A DNA stretch of 64,000 nt from Eumeta japonica (GCA_005406025.1 BGZK01000005.1:62001-126000); one strand, 5' to 3'. Shown: positions 23,942 through 35,924, counted from the stretch's first letter. Made by a program: numbers and translations. The notes: generated from the letters alone by a model not told the origin.

Positions 23942-24020
23942 GTTCTCGTCTGATTACCGAAGTTAAGCGGCGTCGGGCGCGGTGATACTTGGATGGGGTG
24001 ACCACGTGTGTTGGCTTTTT
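23942..24020 (+). ncRNA. 5S rRNA-derived sequence (pseudogene or 5S SINE)
   Basis: The block GTTCTCGTCTGATTACCGAA, then GTTAAGCGGCGTCGGGCGCG and ATACTTGGATGGGGTGACC, closely follows the middle and 3' half of eukaryotic 5S rRNA. It includes the internal promoter (box A GTTAAGC and the box C region). The 5' third is missing, and about 15 nt near the 3' end are deleted before GTGTTGGC (24008-24015). TTTTT (24016-24020) follows, as in a Pol III terminator. It is not a working 5S gene. It is either a 5S pseudogene or the head of a 5S-derived SINE. Confidence 0.75.
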
Positions 24021-27000
24021 GCTGTTACATTTTTTTTATTATCAATAAAGATGGATGATTTGTTTTATTTGATTACACTCGAAAGTTGTTAATTTATGTA
24101 ATTTAATATATAAAACACAGCGAAAAGAATATAGTATATAATATAGAACAGTTTCGAAAGTGCCTTAATTCTATTGTAAGCCTTGAACCTCAAACATTGT
24201 CGATTGTATGACCATTACTATAAAATATAAACAATTTCTATAAAAAAAATACTATAAAAATAACCATATACAGGTTCTTGAAGGTTCCCTTTTTATTTTT
24301 AGAAAAGTTATGTTATTGCATTAATATTTATAATATAGCGCTTAATGGTAATAATACGTAATATGCATTTAAACCAACAAAATATTGAAGTCGCACATTG
24401 TCAACTTCTCTTTTACGCTGCAAGAAGAATTGAAATCAGGAAGCTTATTGAATACCTTTGAATAAATACGAGCTCTAAAAAGTTTCAGCTGCTACATTAG
24501 ACTTTGTCGTGGCAAGTTCATAAGGACGCCTAAATTATTGTAATTTGTAAGTTTATGTTTCACTGCGACTTTGTAGGTTTATCCGACACGATTTCACATT
24601 TTAAAATCACATCTACATTTGTTTGTGGTTTAGCACATTATAGATATTATATAGCCCTTTTAAAAATGTTATGGTTAAATTTTTCTTCTATTCTCTTATC
24701 AGCTTCCTGATAATGAAATTAGTATACACAATAGTTTTATCTCTCTATTGTCCAATATTCAACTTTATTCTGGTGTCATTCGGTTTCTCATTGCCATGAA
24801 TAAAATATTATGTTTGATCTTAAGAATTAATCTCCTTTACAATTAAAAAAAAATACAAATACTAAAAATTTAAAATTGTGAATAAATATTTTCTTTGATT
24901 TTGACACGATATATCAGGCTTCAGTCAATTACTAACCGCTGTGTTTCTAAAACTATAAATGTAATAATATTATTCGAAAAATCGATAAATGTCATATGCA
25001 GATTCTGTACAGCAATATTATTAGTAGTTAAAAATATTTCTTTTATATATTTTTTATTTTCATATTAAAATCAGTCAAATACTCAGAATGATAAGTGTCA
25101 GAACATGAGACACAAAAAACACATGCAAACGCAACGGCTGTTTGAGTCGAATTGACGGGTTTGAAACATTATTATCGTCGCTATGCTATTTAGCATTAGG
25201 ACGTTATTCCCTTGGCAAGAAATGAAGAGCACATATTATGTTCTATTCTATTTTACTTATTTAATTCTGTAGATCGAATTATAAAACATGAAAAGCACTT
25301 ACTTTCGACAAGGAATATTTCTTTCTGCTAGTGTAAAAATAATTGCGTCTCTCAATTTAAGTTTCAAAAATATGTTGATTTTAATTTTTTAAATCGTATT
25401 TTTCAAACAATTTTATATGAAATGATCAACACCTTTTTATACTCATTTGTAGTTTGTATTAATACTAGCTCTTCTGTTTTTTTAATTTCTAGTATATGTT
25501 TGTATTTTTCACAAATTACTTGAAAAATAAAGCTCCTCGGATCGGCTATTGATTGTATTTTGTGTCGCCTTATGTTGCGTTTTTCATTGATCCACACCTT
25601 TGCAGTATTCGCTCTAATCGCTGCACTGAGTAGTTTCTTGACCGCAATACCTGATCTTTAAAATCGGTAACGCCTTGCTATGAATTACATTGCCATGACC
25701 TACGATGCACAATCTTTTTATTTTAGACTGAGGGACTTGAAACTCAAGGCTTCCACTGAGCTGATGCGTGCTAACGACAGTAGTCAGTCGATGTGATGGC
25801 AATGATTAAAAAGAAATTGGTCAATCGACTGGAGTCTGTTGTGGACTAATTTGTGATAAAAATGCGTGGATAATGGACGTTAACAATAAGTTAAACACAA
25901 AAATTATACTACTGAATGGACAGTAGAAAAAAAAAGAAACTTTAATAAGGTATTTATTGATTTTCTAAGTGACGTGATTTTCGAGAAACACATTATGAAA
26001 ATTGAGTGTGCCTATGGTTCATAGTAAATTGGACATTTTCCTTTGAAATTCAAAGCATAAAGAAGAATATTTTATTTACTATAGCGTACCAGGACCATTC
26101 AACTTTCGTAGTGTGTATTTCGAAAATTTAAAATCATTTACAAAACCGGTAAAAAAATTATTAGACTTTTTTTTATAGTCCATCTTAAGGTATAATTATT
26201 TTGTTATTTGAATTTCACCCTCTAAAAATCCATTTGATAGAGTATTCAGCATGGATATATATGAAATTATGTTCAATACTAATTTATATAAAGTAGATTA
26301 TTAAGCAAACGTTACCCAATGTTGAAAACGGGAAAACAATCAAGACTAACGACTGTTGTCCACTGATTTAAATTCTAGTCGAGTATTATCGCTTTCATTA
26401 TAAGCAATCTCCTTTTGTCTGTAACAATAATACGTGATGTTATCAAGCGATTTATTTAGTATTGGCATGATTTAGCTTTAGACGATATTTATTTAAAACA
26501 GCAGTGATGCTACACGGTTATAAATACTAATATGGTTTTAGACCCACAACGTTATTGTTATTGTTATCCGGACCGATATTGCAGTCTGAATGTGACAGGG
26601 ATGCGGCGATCTGAATTGAGATCGAAAATAACGTAGGTGACGCCGGTATAACCTGCAAGCTACAGGGTAATGCGAGATAATTTTGTAAATGAGCTTTTGG
26701 GGTGGGGGTGTTAGTATAGTAATTATATAAATGACTTTTGAAGGCTTGAACTAAGTTCGTTCGGTTGCCGAAACTTTAAGCTTTCACGGGTCACCGCTGT
26801 ACATTAACGCATGGTCAAGATTATGCGACCGTCACTATCGAAGTCCCAACTTAAAGCTTGTAAATTGATTGTAAAGGCGTATGGAGTTTCCAGTAACTTA
26901 TAAAATATGAAAGTAGCAGATGTATATTATGTCTACAATATTATCTTAAGATATAACCGTTTTTATGATACACATTAACATATCTTATTTGTCTTAAAAT

Positions 27001-27390
27001 ATTTCAAAAAAATCACTCATGTTCGTGGTTCATATAAATAAGTTCTTCTGTGAGGAAACTCTAATTATAATTGGAGTCATTATTCCACAACATGATATGT
27101 AGGTGTTTGTAAAATGAAGAAAATAGACTCAATAGAAAGGCGATAAGGTTGCTGACAAAACAGATAGCAATCATTGCAATCTCAAGCATAGGAATCATTT
27201 ATTAGTAACAAGATTGTAATCTAAACTATTTGCACACAGCACGCCACGTAGAGAGAGATTAAGAAAATACTAAATAATTAACACAATACAAAAATATAAG
27301 ACAGAAGTAATGATCCATACGTATTATTACTATATATTGTACTATATGTACAACAATTATAACTATAGCGACAAATTTGATAGTAGGTAG
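24021..27390. other. long AT-rich stretch, no gene recognised
   Basis: Most of it is low-complexity AT-rich DNA. A more balanced patch at 25614-25800 has a 62-codon minus-strand frame I cannot place. Another at 26560-26690 and 26740-26860 has no long frame. No splice-bounded exon, tRNA or repeat with a partner was found. Confidence 0.35.
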
Positions 27391-27394
27391 CGAT

Positions 27395-27655
27395 AATGAG
27401 CGAAATATACGAATATGTGTGGAGAGCCCTTAAAGGATAGATATAGTAAGTGACGTGTCGTTTGAAGGACATAGCAAGTAGAATAGAAGAGTGTACGAGT
27501 AGTTTGGGCATCTGTAAATGATCAACGATAGTAGACTGACGAAATAATCTACAAAGCGAATGTGTGCGGTAAAAGAGTCGGCAAGAAGTTCTAGAATATC
27601 TCGAGCGGATCAAATATTAAAGAAGGGCCAAAGGGACAAATTGAATGAAATGATT
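27395..27655 (+). mobile_element. RTE-like LINE, internal fragment
   Basis: In shifting frames the plus strand reads MCGESLKDRYS, a VV-ASVND piece and STDEIIYKANVCGKRVGKK. These correspond to the C-terminal part of the RTE-like reverse-transcriptase protein found at 59.8-61.7 kb (the RWFGHLER, KQIYxANVCxGKVGKG part). It has stops and frame breaks. The tail present in other copies is missing or too diverged. Confidence 0.6.
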
Positions 27656-27959
27656 AGTGAATGGATTGTATGTGTCAAGCGAAGTTCTATGGTTTTCCTT
27701 TCTGGGACCTATTTGGTCTGGACTTGTAAATTAAAATAAAAATAAATAATTACTAACAAAAAAAAAAAATGTAGGCAACGATAGACATTACACGTACACA
27801 CGCACGTAAAATTTCAGTGTTTTTATCCAAACGTAAACGAGGACGTTTTAATTACAAGTATTCGAATTAAAAGGATATAATTATTTATGCCACTCCGATA
27901 CATTTCCACGTATGCAAGTATTCAAATGGAAAATTAAATATGTTTTGAGGGTGCGAGCT

Positions 27960-28160
27960 TTACATATATGTTTGACCTCGTTTCGGCCGCTTCTCCGTCC
28001 ATTGTGCGACCACGCCAAGTGTTCCAGGGGGATGCTCCCCGCCTCACCCCTGACCGCCCCCGCCGCTCGTCGGCGTCGGCCGGGCGAATGTCGGTCACCT
28101 TTTGTCGAGCGACTTCGTTACGCTTTCGTCGAATATACGTCTCAGAGACGGTATTGTGAA
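27960..28160. promoter_or_regulatory. GC-rich island
   Basis: It contains CCCCTGACCGCCCCCGCCGC and GGCCGGGCGAATGTCGGTCA. Frames of 124 and 63 codons overlap in different phases and look like Pro/Arg/Ala noise. A candidate promoter or enhancer; nothing ties it to a gene. Confidence 0.3.
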
Positions 28161-28424
28161 GAACAATTTTTTTTTAATTTTCGTTGTCTGATTATTACAT
28201 TACTTGTGTCAGAGATTTATGAATTTTATATTTGGTTGTTTGAAATTGTGGACTTGACCGAATGGCTCATGATAAGAGATATTTAAAAGCGATGACAATT
28301 TTATTTCTGTATGCGTTTTGTTGTATATTAAGATAAATATTAACCGTATCAAAGAACTGATAATTATTCTTTGACATATGTGGTCTTTGTTACAAATCAA
28401 TTTTAGGTATACGTTAATTTATTG

Positions 28425-28575
28425 CACGGGGATGCCCTTCCACAATCTCTATAACAGGTTGAGGGGCTCGAGCCTTAAGGTTTCCAGGATGGGCATATTA
28501 ATGGCCATCGTCACCAGTTCCGTTAGAACGCCCGACACCGACGACTTAATGTGTCCTCTGAGCCACGAAACTGTT
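28425..28575 (-). other. balanced-composition segment with unplaced minus-strand frame
   Basis: On the minus strand the segment reads GHIKSSVSGVLTELVTMAIN then MPILETLRLEPLNLL, followed by a stop. The hydrophobic helix-like pattern and even codon use look more protein-like than the surroundings, but no splice sites frame it and I do not recognise the family. It may be a decayed exon or transposon piece. Confidence 0.25.
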
Positions 28576-28599
28576 GTAGTTTTCTTTTATCCAAATAAG

Positions 28600-30425
28600 A
28601 AAAATAATTGGTCAATCCGCCTGGGGTTGTGATCAAATCAGTAAGCCCTTCTGGTTTGAATTCAACACGCCATGTATTTGGTATCCCCTTTATTACCAAT
28701 ATTATTTATTTGGGTTTTTGAGTCTGAATTAAATAAGAACAATTTATTTATAACAATCTTTTGTAACATGACAATATCGCGTGAACATCGAGATTTCTTA
28801 TTTCTTTCCTTTTTTTTCTTACCCTCTGGACGATATTTAAAAATAGTTTATTCAAACATTTGTGATCTGAAAAATAACGTGTGACGATCGAGGATTAACA
28901 GTTTTCAGGATAATTCTGTATTTTGTCTCAGAGGCGAACGGATGCCGGAGTCGTTTGTTAACAGTTAATAGCCAGCTATTAGCCGCTAGCGAAGAGATTA
29001 CCACCTCTGAACCTCTGCGGGGAAGTGTGATGCACCTTCTAATAGCACATTTTGGGAGCGGTGTCCGGTCGTCCGCCTATCGGTCTTGCGTTTGTACATA
29101 AATTGTTATTCTATATACAAAAGGAACAGAAGCACAGAAAAAGCTTAAAGACAATGTAGCAATGAGACAGAAAAATGGTGAAATAAAATTACTTACGAAT
29201 AATGCATATCTTTTAAATACTTGAAGAAGAAATTGATTTGAATATTTCTGGATTAAAGATTTTCATAGATTCAAGATTAATTTTCTTCGATCACTTTCCA
29301 TTTCAGCTCCCGAACTCGCGTCATCGTGACCCAGATGTCGCTTGCGACCTCCAGTCTTATCTCGATCTCGGTACGAATTCCGATCCTGGTCGGGCTCTCG
29401 ATTCAATTCGGGTCCCAATCATTGTTCCAATTCTGACCTCACTCACAATAGTTACAGTGTTTGACTGGAATCTCGAATCAGCTTTCGTTTCTGATGGCTA
29501 TATCGCTCTCTTGTCCCGACCCTAGTCCTCCACTCGATTCGTACGCTCAAAGGGTATGTAAAATCCTCTTACGTGCTGATGATTATCCGTAAATTTAAAT
29601 AGATACCTTGGGTTTTTTAATATTTCAGTAAATCTTATGTCGCTATAATCTACTATTAAGAATTGTTCAATACTGATTGTTTACATTCATCTTTATTTAA
29701 ATTTAATAGTTATATAAGATTTAAGTTGTTTTAGATAATTTTTATATAGCTTGTAGAAATAGAACTTTCTACATTGAACAAAATAATATTGACAATGGCC
29801 CAATCGACATCAAATAATTTAAGTTATGGCTATTTTAATACAATGCATGTACAAACACTTACAGAAAATCCTTTTCGTACGGATGAAAATAAATTTACAG
29901 TCCCTAGTTATTTCGTGAACTTTTCTGTGAACTCCTGTACGTAAGCCACGTTAATTTCGTATACCCAGCATTCTCACTGTCAAAGCATTAAATATTTTAA
30001 TACTTTCAGTAGATCTTTGAACAGTTGAACGGTTGTATTCTGGGAAGGTGTGGGATCTCACCATTTTCGTGCCATAGCTAAGTTGGTTAGTGCATAGCAA
30101 TACCGCATGAATGATGCGTTTTTGTGATATGTAGTGATATGATGCGTCTGACACGAAATTAAACATTCTTATGATAAACTTGCGGTTAAGCCAACGAAAT
30201 TCAAATGATGTCTATCGTAATTGTTTCATTTTCCCGACCATGAAAGATAAAATAACAAAGCAACAAGTCATGCGGTTAAACCTAAGCAAGCTTAATTTCC
30301 AATTCAAGTTAGAAGACTAGATATTTTTTCACTTAGTTTCCACATACGTTATAAGCATTAAATACTTTCTCACAGACGAGCACAGTTTTCCAAATAAATC
30401 CTAATAAGAAACTTCTGGTAATAAT
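28600..30425. other. non-coding stretch
   Basis: No gene is recognised. A patch at 29290-29530 is rich in TC and ATTCCGATC-like words with a 95-codon frame of no known family. Near 30068-30110 a weak box-A-like TAGCTAAGTTGG occurs without a box B. Confidence 0.35.
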
Positions 30426-30429
30426 TCTG

Positions 30430-30700
30430 CCCACTAAAAAAAAAACTTTCCACGAGTTAGTCGGATAAAGGTTAAACGTGTTCCGCGAGTTAAGGAGAAC
30501 GTATCTGTTTCAAGAGTTTTGGCGGGTGTATCCATCAATTTGCCGGTACGAAAATGGATATGTGCGCCGTAGCGCGGCGGGATCGGCGGGTTCGACTGCG
30601 CGAGCGCCTGAAAGATTAATAAATGCTGTCTACGGCGAAATAGAAAATATGAGTCAAGTGCGAATCGGATTTGTGTGTCGAGCGTGATTCTTCGTCTTTG
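30430..30700. promoter_or_regulatory. GC-rich island (candidate regulatory element)
   Basis: Balanced to GC-rich block with GTAGCGCGGCGGGATCGGCG beside the AT-rich word AGATTAATAAATGC. Frames of 69 and 89 codons on opposite strands overlap fully, so neither is convincing. It has the look of a conserved enhancer. Confidence 0.3.
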
Positions 30701-30877
30701 CACGAATTTGTCAACGAAAAGTATTTCAGTTTACTTTTTACCCGACTCCAAGAAATGAGTTATGTTTTTCGCGCGTATCTTGTATGTATGTAATATTCTT
30801 TATGAATTCGTATCATTCAGACGGATCGGCGTACTTCAACAATTAAGGTATCATTAGATTTGTCTTAGACAACCAAA

Positions 30878-31136
30878 ATGGTATCCAAATGAATATATGC
30901 AATGATGATGGAAATGAAAATGATATGAGCGTGGATGAAATTTTGAAAACACTAAAATATATGAAAGCTGAAAAAGCTCCTGGATGTGATAAGGTCTCTT
31001 CAGAGATGGTATAGTAAGAAGCTTACTGTACCAGCTTTTTAATAAATGCTGTAAACCCGAAAGGTACCTGATCACTGCTGAAAGAGATATTGAAAAGAGT
31101 GTGAATGTAGAAATTAAAACGAATGGGGCTTTGTTT
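30878..31136 (+). mobile_element. RTE-like LINE copy E, 5' part (internally deleted)
   Basis: The plus strand aligns by eye with 60143-60350: YMKAEKAPGCDKVSSEM, then LFNKCCKPE. It then jumps across about 800 bp to the sequence equivalent to 61141 onward (ERDIEKRVNVEIKTNGALF). Homology stops at about 31136 and resumes at about 32276, so the element is split by foreign DNA. Stops and frame breaks make it a pseudogene. Confidence 0.7.
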
Positions 31137-32275
31137 TGTAACACTTCAAAATTAACATCGGTGTTTACTAGCTAATTTGAATTTCCCTCATAAAATGGTA
31201 ATTTGACAGCAGTTTCTGAATGAGATACCGTAGTGTTATTTTGATGGTTTCATAATTCGTTTTGATCAAAAGTAAAGATTTTTGCATTTATAACTCGATT
31301 CACTCGATGGAACATAAAAAAAGAAAAATTTTAAAAGCATTTGTTTTGAATATGTAATTGTCAATGCCAATCAATCCTTCATTAGATTGATCTGTCATCT
31401 GTCATTTGTGTCATAGCGAAGATCACTTTATCAAATACAAAATTTTGTGGGTATTCTTTTTCTAATTGGTAAATTTGTCAGGACAGGCATTGTGAAAATC
31501 GAATTTTTTTCGAGGGAATTTTAAAACCAGTTAATCTTTACCTGTGTAATATAAGTTTTTGTTGTAGGAGCCTTTTAAGCAATGGGTAAAATACGATGTT
31601 TTGTTCAGAGAAGTGATTTGTGAAATCTATTATCCCAGTTATAATCGGTGGCACGCGTCTGTGGTGGTTCTGGGATCCTTTTTTTTCACCTACGCAAGTG
31701 TGAATGTCTGACATCTGGATGCGCAGACACCGGTTAGGAAGTGTACGGCGTTCGATTCCTGAAGCAGCCTTAGTCCGCAATATTTTTGCTAAGACACATC
31801 TGCCTGCACTGCCTACTGCCGAGGTTCATCACAGATGAGAGTCTAAGAACAAATATAGGTGAGAAGTGAACCCAGTTCAATGTTCGGAATCAAGTGCCTT
31901 AATCTCATTGTACAACAATGATCACCTACATCAGCTCTCATTGCAAAGAGGCTGCATAAAATTTATCTCAAAACTTGATTGTGAACATCATTAAATTTGA
32001 TTATATGTATTTTCTCAGCGCCTGTTATCGGGTCGCGTCAGATAATTACATTGTAATTATGTATACAATGTTTATCATATGTCTCAATTGGTAACACAGT
32101 TAGGTAACTTAGACCTAACTTGAACCGTACTGTATGTCAGAGGTCACATAAAAAACAACCATTCGTCCCGAACCTCATGTCTCATTGAACATAAATTAAA
32201 TATTCTGTATTTTATCTTAATGGCTTTCATTTACTTATATTGACAAACTCACTAATGAAAAATACAGCAATACTA
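31137..32275. mobile_element. about 1.1-kb insertion splitting LINE copy E
   Basis: This segment separates two parts of the LINE that are adjacent in the fuller copy at 61.2 kb. It has no recognisable protein. Inside are TGATCTGTCATCTGTCATTT (about 31389) and GTTCGATTCC near 31750, a box-B-like Pol III motif. Clear terminal inverted repeats or a target duplication are not visible, so its type is unknown; a non-autonomous element is likely. Confidence 0.45.
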
Positions 32276-32812
32276 TGCTACTGTTAACAGTAAAAATGTC
32301 TCACGACAAGCGCATTCAGCTATTCATAATAGAGTACTGAACCCTACGTTAATGTACGATAGTGAAAGTTGGATACGGCAGAAGAAAAATGTGGTCTTGG
32401 CCGTGGAAATGTGATCTCTGCATAGTATGTGTGGAGTGTGTCTAAGAGACAGATTGTCAGAGAGCGGTGTGGTTTGAGAGAAAATATAGTGACTAGGATA
32501 GAAAAGGTGTGTTTCGGTGGTTTGGCAATCTAGAAAGAATAAATGGAAGTAAACTGATGAAGAAAATTTTAGAATGGAAAAAAGGACTGAAAAATAATAA
32601 AAAAATAAAGTAGAGCAAATGTGTGTCATACAAGAGTCAACGAGGTTTGCCCTAGAAAAACCTTATGTGTACTTTGGGCACCTAAAATCGACGAGCTTGC
32701 ATTAAAGATTGATGGATGTCAGTGAAGAAGGAGACGTTTACAAAGATCGTACCATGTGAAAATTTACAGTCTCTGCCTATTCTTCTTTAAAAAAAAGCGT
32801 GAGTTTACAATG
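32276..32812 (+). mobile_element. RTE-like LINE copy E, 3' part
   Basis: It continues copy E with AACAGTAAAAATGTCTCACG, the ERVWFERKYS region, RWFGNLERINGSKLMKKILE in pieces, and the tail ACGAGCTTGCATTAAAGATT with GATGGATGTCAGTGAAG. The end runs directly into the 3' end of LINE copy B at about 32820, so B may have inserted at or beside this tail. Confidence 0.75.
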
Positions 32813-32819
32813 GTAATAA

Positions 32820-34120
32820 TAAAATCAAAAATCAAAAAATCAAAATCAAAAATATCTTTATTTCGTAGATAATGAAATTACACTTGAAATCGTCATTAAT
32901 AAATTTATTTCGACATTACCGCTCATTCCAAATGCTGATTCATCGAGAGAAGAATGGGCAAGAAAGTCAAGGTTTGCTCTTTTTACTCATCAATACAAAA
33001 TATTTAGTCATTTATAATTTATGTGACATTTAAAAATAATATGAAATAACCTGATAGGCGAGCAGCTCAATCCCAGGGGCTTTTTTCATTAAGATATTCC
33101 AATACGGTATAATAGCCCTTGCCATATAATTTTCTTTTAACGAAACGTTTAAACTCAGTAAATGGCAAATTTTGAATTTCAGTTGGGATCTTATTATAAA
33201 AGCGCACACACATCCCCTTAAATGATTTATTAACTTTACTTAGACGAGTCTTATGAGCAGCAAGATCATTCTTATGTCTAGTATTAATGTTATGGATGTC
33301 GCTCCTTTTATGGAACGATTTTATATTTCTCTTGACATATACCAGGTTTTCGTATATATATTGTGATGCTAAGGTTAGGATATTAATTTCCTTAAATTTT
33401 TCTTTGAGAGATGTCATTGGTCTCAGATCATAAACAGCACGAATAGCTCGCTTCTGCAGCATGAAAATTGTGTTAATATCGGCTGCGTGACCCCATAACA
33501 AAATTCCATAGGTCATAAGACTATGAAAACAACTGAAATAAACTAGTCTCACGGTGCTTTCGTCTGTAAGTCGCCGAATGCTTTTGACTGCATGTGCTGC
33601 AGAACTAAGCCTTTTCGCTAATCTCGTAATATGAGAATTCCAACGTAATTTAGAATCTAAGGTGAGACCAAGAAATAGGGTTGTGTCCACAATACCCAGT
33701 ACCTCGTTTTTGACCATGACATTTGTTTCGATCAATTTAGAATCAGATAGAGAAAATTTTACAAGTTTTGTTTTCCTTTCATTGAGCAGTAGATTATTAA
33801 TACTAAACCACTCAACGATTTCAGAGATGGTACTGTTTACTTCGTCAAAAGCTGGTTTATGCCTATCAATCTTAAAAAGTAAGGAGGTATCATCAGCAAA
33901 CAATACAATCCCATGACCATTTTTAACAAGATGTGGTAGATCATTTATATACACTAGGAATAGAAATGGTCCAAGAACTGAACCCTGTGGCACGCCCATA
34001 TTGACTGCAGATCCCGCCGACCTCTCACCATTAATGTCAACCCTTTGAATTCTATCACTTAGATAAGACTCTAGAAGTCCAAGAGATCGACCCGTGATTA
34101 AATTTAATGTTTCAGCAAGG
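32820..34120 (-). mobile_element. CR1/Jockey-type LINE copy B (5'-truncated, open frame)
   Basis: A 1.3-kb non-LTR retrotransposon copy. The 3' end at low coordinates is built of AAATCAAAAATC-type repeats (the inverse of the TTGATT tail). The 3' UTR has CCGCTCATTCCAAATGCTGA, shared with copies A and C. The 5' end lies near 34118. GGTAAT occurs at both flanks (32815-32820 and 34119-34124) and may be a short target duplication. The enclosed reverse-transcriptase frame has no stop, so it is among the youngest elements here. Confidence 0.85.
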
Positions 34121-34125
34121 TAATG
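33067..34125 (-). CDS. LINE reverse transcriptase, C-terminal part, open
   Basis: Reverse transcriptase of a CR1/Jockey-type LINE, which copies the element RNA into DNA at a nicked genomic target. The frame is open for 352 codons from a stop at 34126 to the natural stop at 33067. In order it shows SYLSDRIQRV, the MGVPQGSVLGPFLFLVYIN block (RT motif 4 region), FADDTSLL (catalytic Asp pair, codons at 33889-33900), LLLNERKTKLVKF, FLGLTLDSKLRW, the thumb region SCFHSLMTYGILLWG, and the C-terminal INTRHKNDL with a final PWD. The N-terminal endonuclease and first RT motifs are missing, so this copy cannot move by itself. Expression is not expected unless by a neighbouring promoter. Confidence 0.85.
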   Translation of the reverse strand, partial: HYLAETLNLITGRSLGLLESYLSDRIQRVDINGERSAGSAVNMGVPQGSVLGPFLFLVYINDLPHLVKNGHGIVLFADDTSLLFKIDRHKPAFDEVNSTISEIVEWFSINNLLLNERKTKLVKFSLSDSKLIETNVMVKNEVLGIVDTTLFLGLTLDSKLRWNSHITRLAKRLSSAAHAVKSIRRLTDESTVRLVYFSCFHSLMTYGILLWGHAADINTIFMLQKRAIRAVYDLRPMTSLKEKFKEINILTLASQYIYENLVYVKRNIKSFHKRSDIHNINTRHKNDLAAHKTRLSKVNKSFKGMCVRFYNKIPTEIQNLPFTEFKRFVKRKLYGKGYYTVLEYLNEKSPWD

Positions 34126-34129
34126 TTAT

Positions 34130-35640
34130 AAAAAGATGCTATACGAAAAATTATTACGATAGAAATTATTATTCAAACGACATCTGTAGTATTGATAATA
34201 TTCACTTTCAATCAGTTTTACTTTGATACTCCTTACTGTTGCATCTATGAGTTTAAGATCAAACTGTCATTCAATGTTCACTTGCCTATAATCACGTTTT
34301 TCCACTTTCACGTAAAATACACTGAAACTATTGAAAAATAGAGCAATAATATTAACAATAGAAATATAATATAGACTAGAATTTGATTCTTTCTGTCAAA
34401 TGCACTTGACGGTTAGACTTGACGGCTACATGGAGCACTCTAGTGCCAAAAAAAGACCACAAGCGGTCAATACTTGGCTATCAAGAACTGGATACCGCAG
34501 CGTAAGATTGCTCCCCCTTAGTGATCTCACACTTGGTGAATGTTCTGACAAGGGCGTCCATTAAAAGCGATTCAGGATCCTGTTGTCTAAATTATGCGAG
34601 ATAATCAGTTTCCACAGCGGAAGTCAAATAAGTAAAGAAGATCAACTTTTCGAATTTCCATGATTACCATTATAATGTTATGCAGCGGCAGATGACCGCC
34701 GAGATTCTATCTTGATTATTTGAATGTTATACTTAAACAAAAAAATGTAGGTATACATAAATTATGTGTGTCATCCGATATTCCGCTTCGGATTTGGCGT
34801 ACAAACATTCGTCTAGATTTAGAGTAAGCTGTCAGGCACATCTCGCGTGTCGCTAAGCTCTCAGCCGCTGAAGCGACCTGATTATTTAATGACAAACGAC
34901 TCGGGGCTCACTGATGTCATGTTTCGTTTCTTCGGGAAACGAATAATTTCGTTGTTTTTTCCGAAATATCGGCGTCCTAACTTGTTTCTGTCAGTCCTTT
35001 TTTAGTTGCGAAATTGAACTAAGTATAAACTGTCACATTAAGCCCTAAATACATGTGAAACTATATATATAATATGTGTATGTTTTTTAATTAATACATT
35101 ACAGCTCTATTATCGGAAGTGAAATTTCATATAAGAACAGAATACTGGTAAAAAATAGGAGACATTGAGGTAAGTTCAATATTATATAAATTCAAATTTT
35201 ATATTATCACAGCAATTTCAAAAAATAATACAAACCTCAAGAGTTAATTAATTTATGTACCTACTATCTTATTCGTAATGTAGGCATTGCTGAAACAAAA
35301 AGGCTTTAAAAAATGATACGAGAACCTACAAGGAGAGGTATTTCTAAGTATTCATGTTTTCCTTAACATCAATAACGGTAATTAAAAATCTTAACGATTT
35401 CACAGAACCCAAGTAAATATCAACTTGTTCGTTTAAAGACCAATAACAAAAGAAAACGATCGCTGGAGCGCTTCTATTTTTTTATATATATAGCTAAACT
35501 TGTACTTTATCACTTAATATTTTGATAAAAAATATAGGCGTTTCCATTCTTTTAATGAATACGTTCGTAAGTTCTTTTTGTAAAGGGTTTGCTTGTTTGA
35601 GGTTCCATTTCATATGCATATAATGTTGTATATATTATAT
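34130..35640. other. non-coding stretch with a small GC-richer patch
   Basis: No gene is recognised. At 34800-34960 a balanced patch contains the hairpin TTCGTTTC...GAAACGAA (34922-34942) and GTCGCTAAGCTCTCAGCCGC. It is a candidate non-coding element. The remainder is AT-rich. Confidence 0.35.
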
Positions 35641-35654
35641 GTATTAGAAATGAA

Positions 35655-35705
35655 GCCATGGTAGTTCAGTAGATGAACTATAAATCACCGGGTTCGATAC
35701 TGGCC
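35655..35705 (+). repeat. weak tRNA-like Pol III boxes
   Basis: Box A TAGTTCAGTAG (35662-35672) and box-B-like GGTTCGATACT (35691-35701) are only 29 bp apart, too close for a tRNA. It looks like a shrunken tRNA-derived SINE head or chance. Confidence 0.3.
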
Positions 35706-35924
35706 ACGGACGAATTGGCCGATGAGTTCTTGATCGGGTGAAATTAAATCGTTAGTTTTGTGTCTTAGAAAGCACGTTGAAGCATTAACCGTATTCGTGA
35801 CAACGGTCTTTAAAAGCATTCGTCCTAAACAGGGCCAGCGTGGGGGGCTTAAGTTCCGAGCCCTTCGAGGTGAAAGAAAAAATTGTGGGAAGGGCATGGC
35901 GTGATTGAAATGTTCAAGACTCAC

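Noticed and set aside
23942..24015. Functional 5S rRNA gene
   Set aside because: Missing the 5' third and about 15 nt near the 3' end, single copy, not in an array.
35662..35701. tRNA gene beside the GDNF/GAS1 exon
   Set aside because: Boxes are only 29 bp apart and box B is imperfect.
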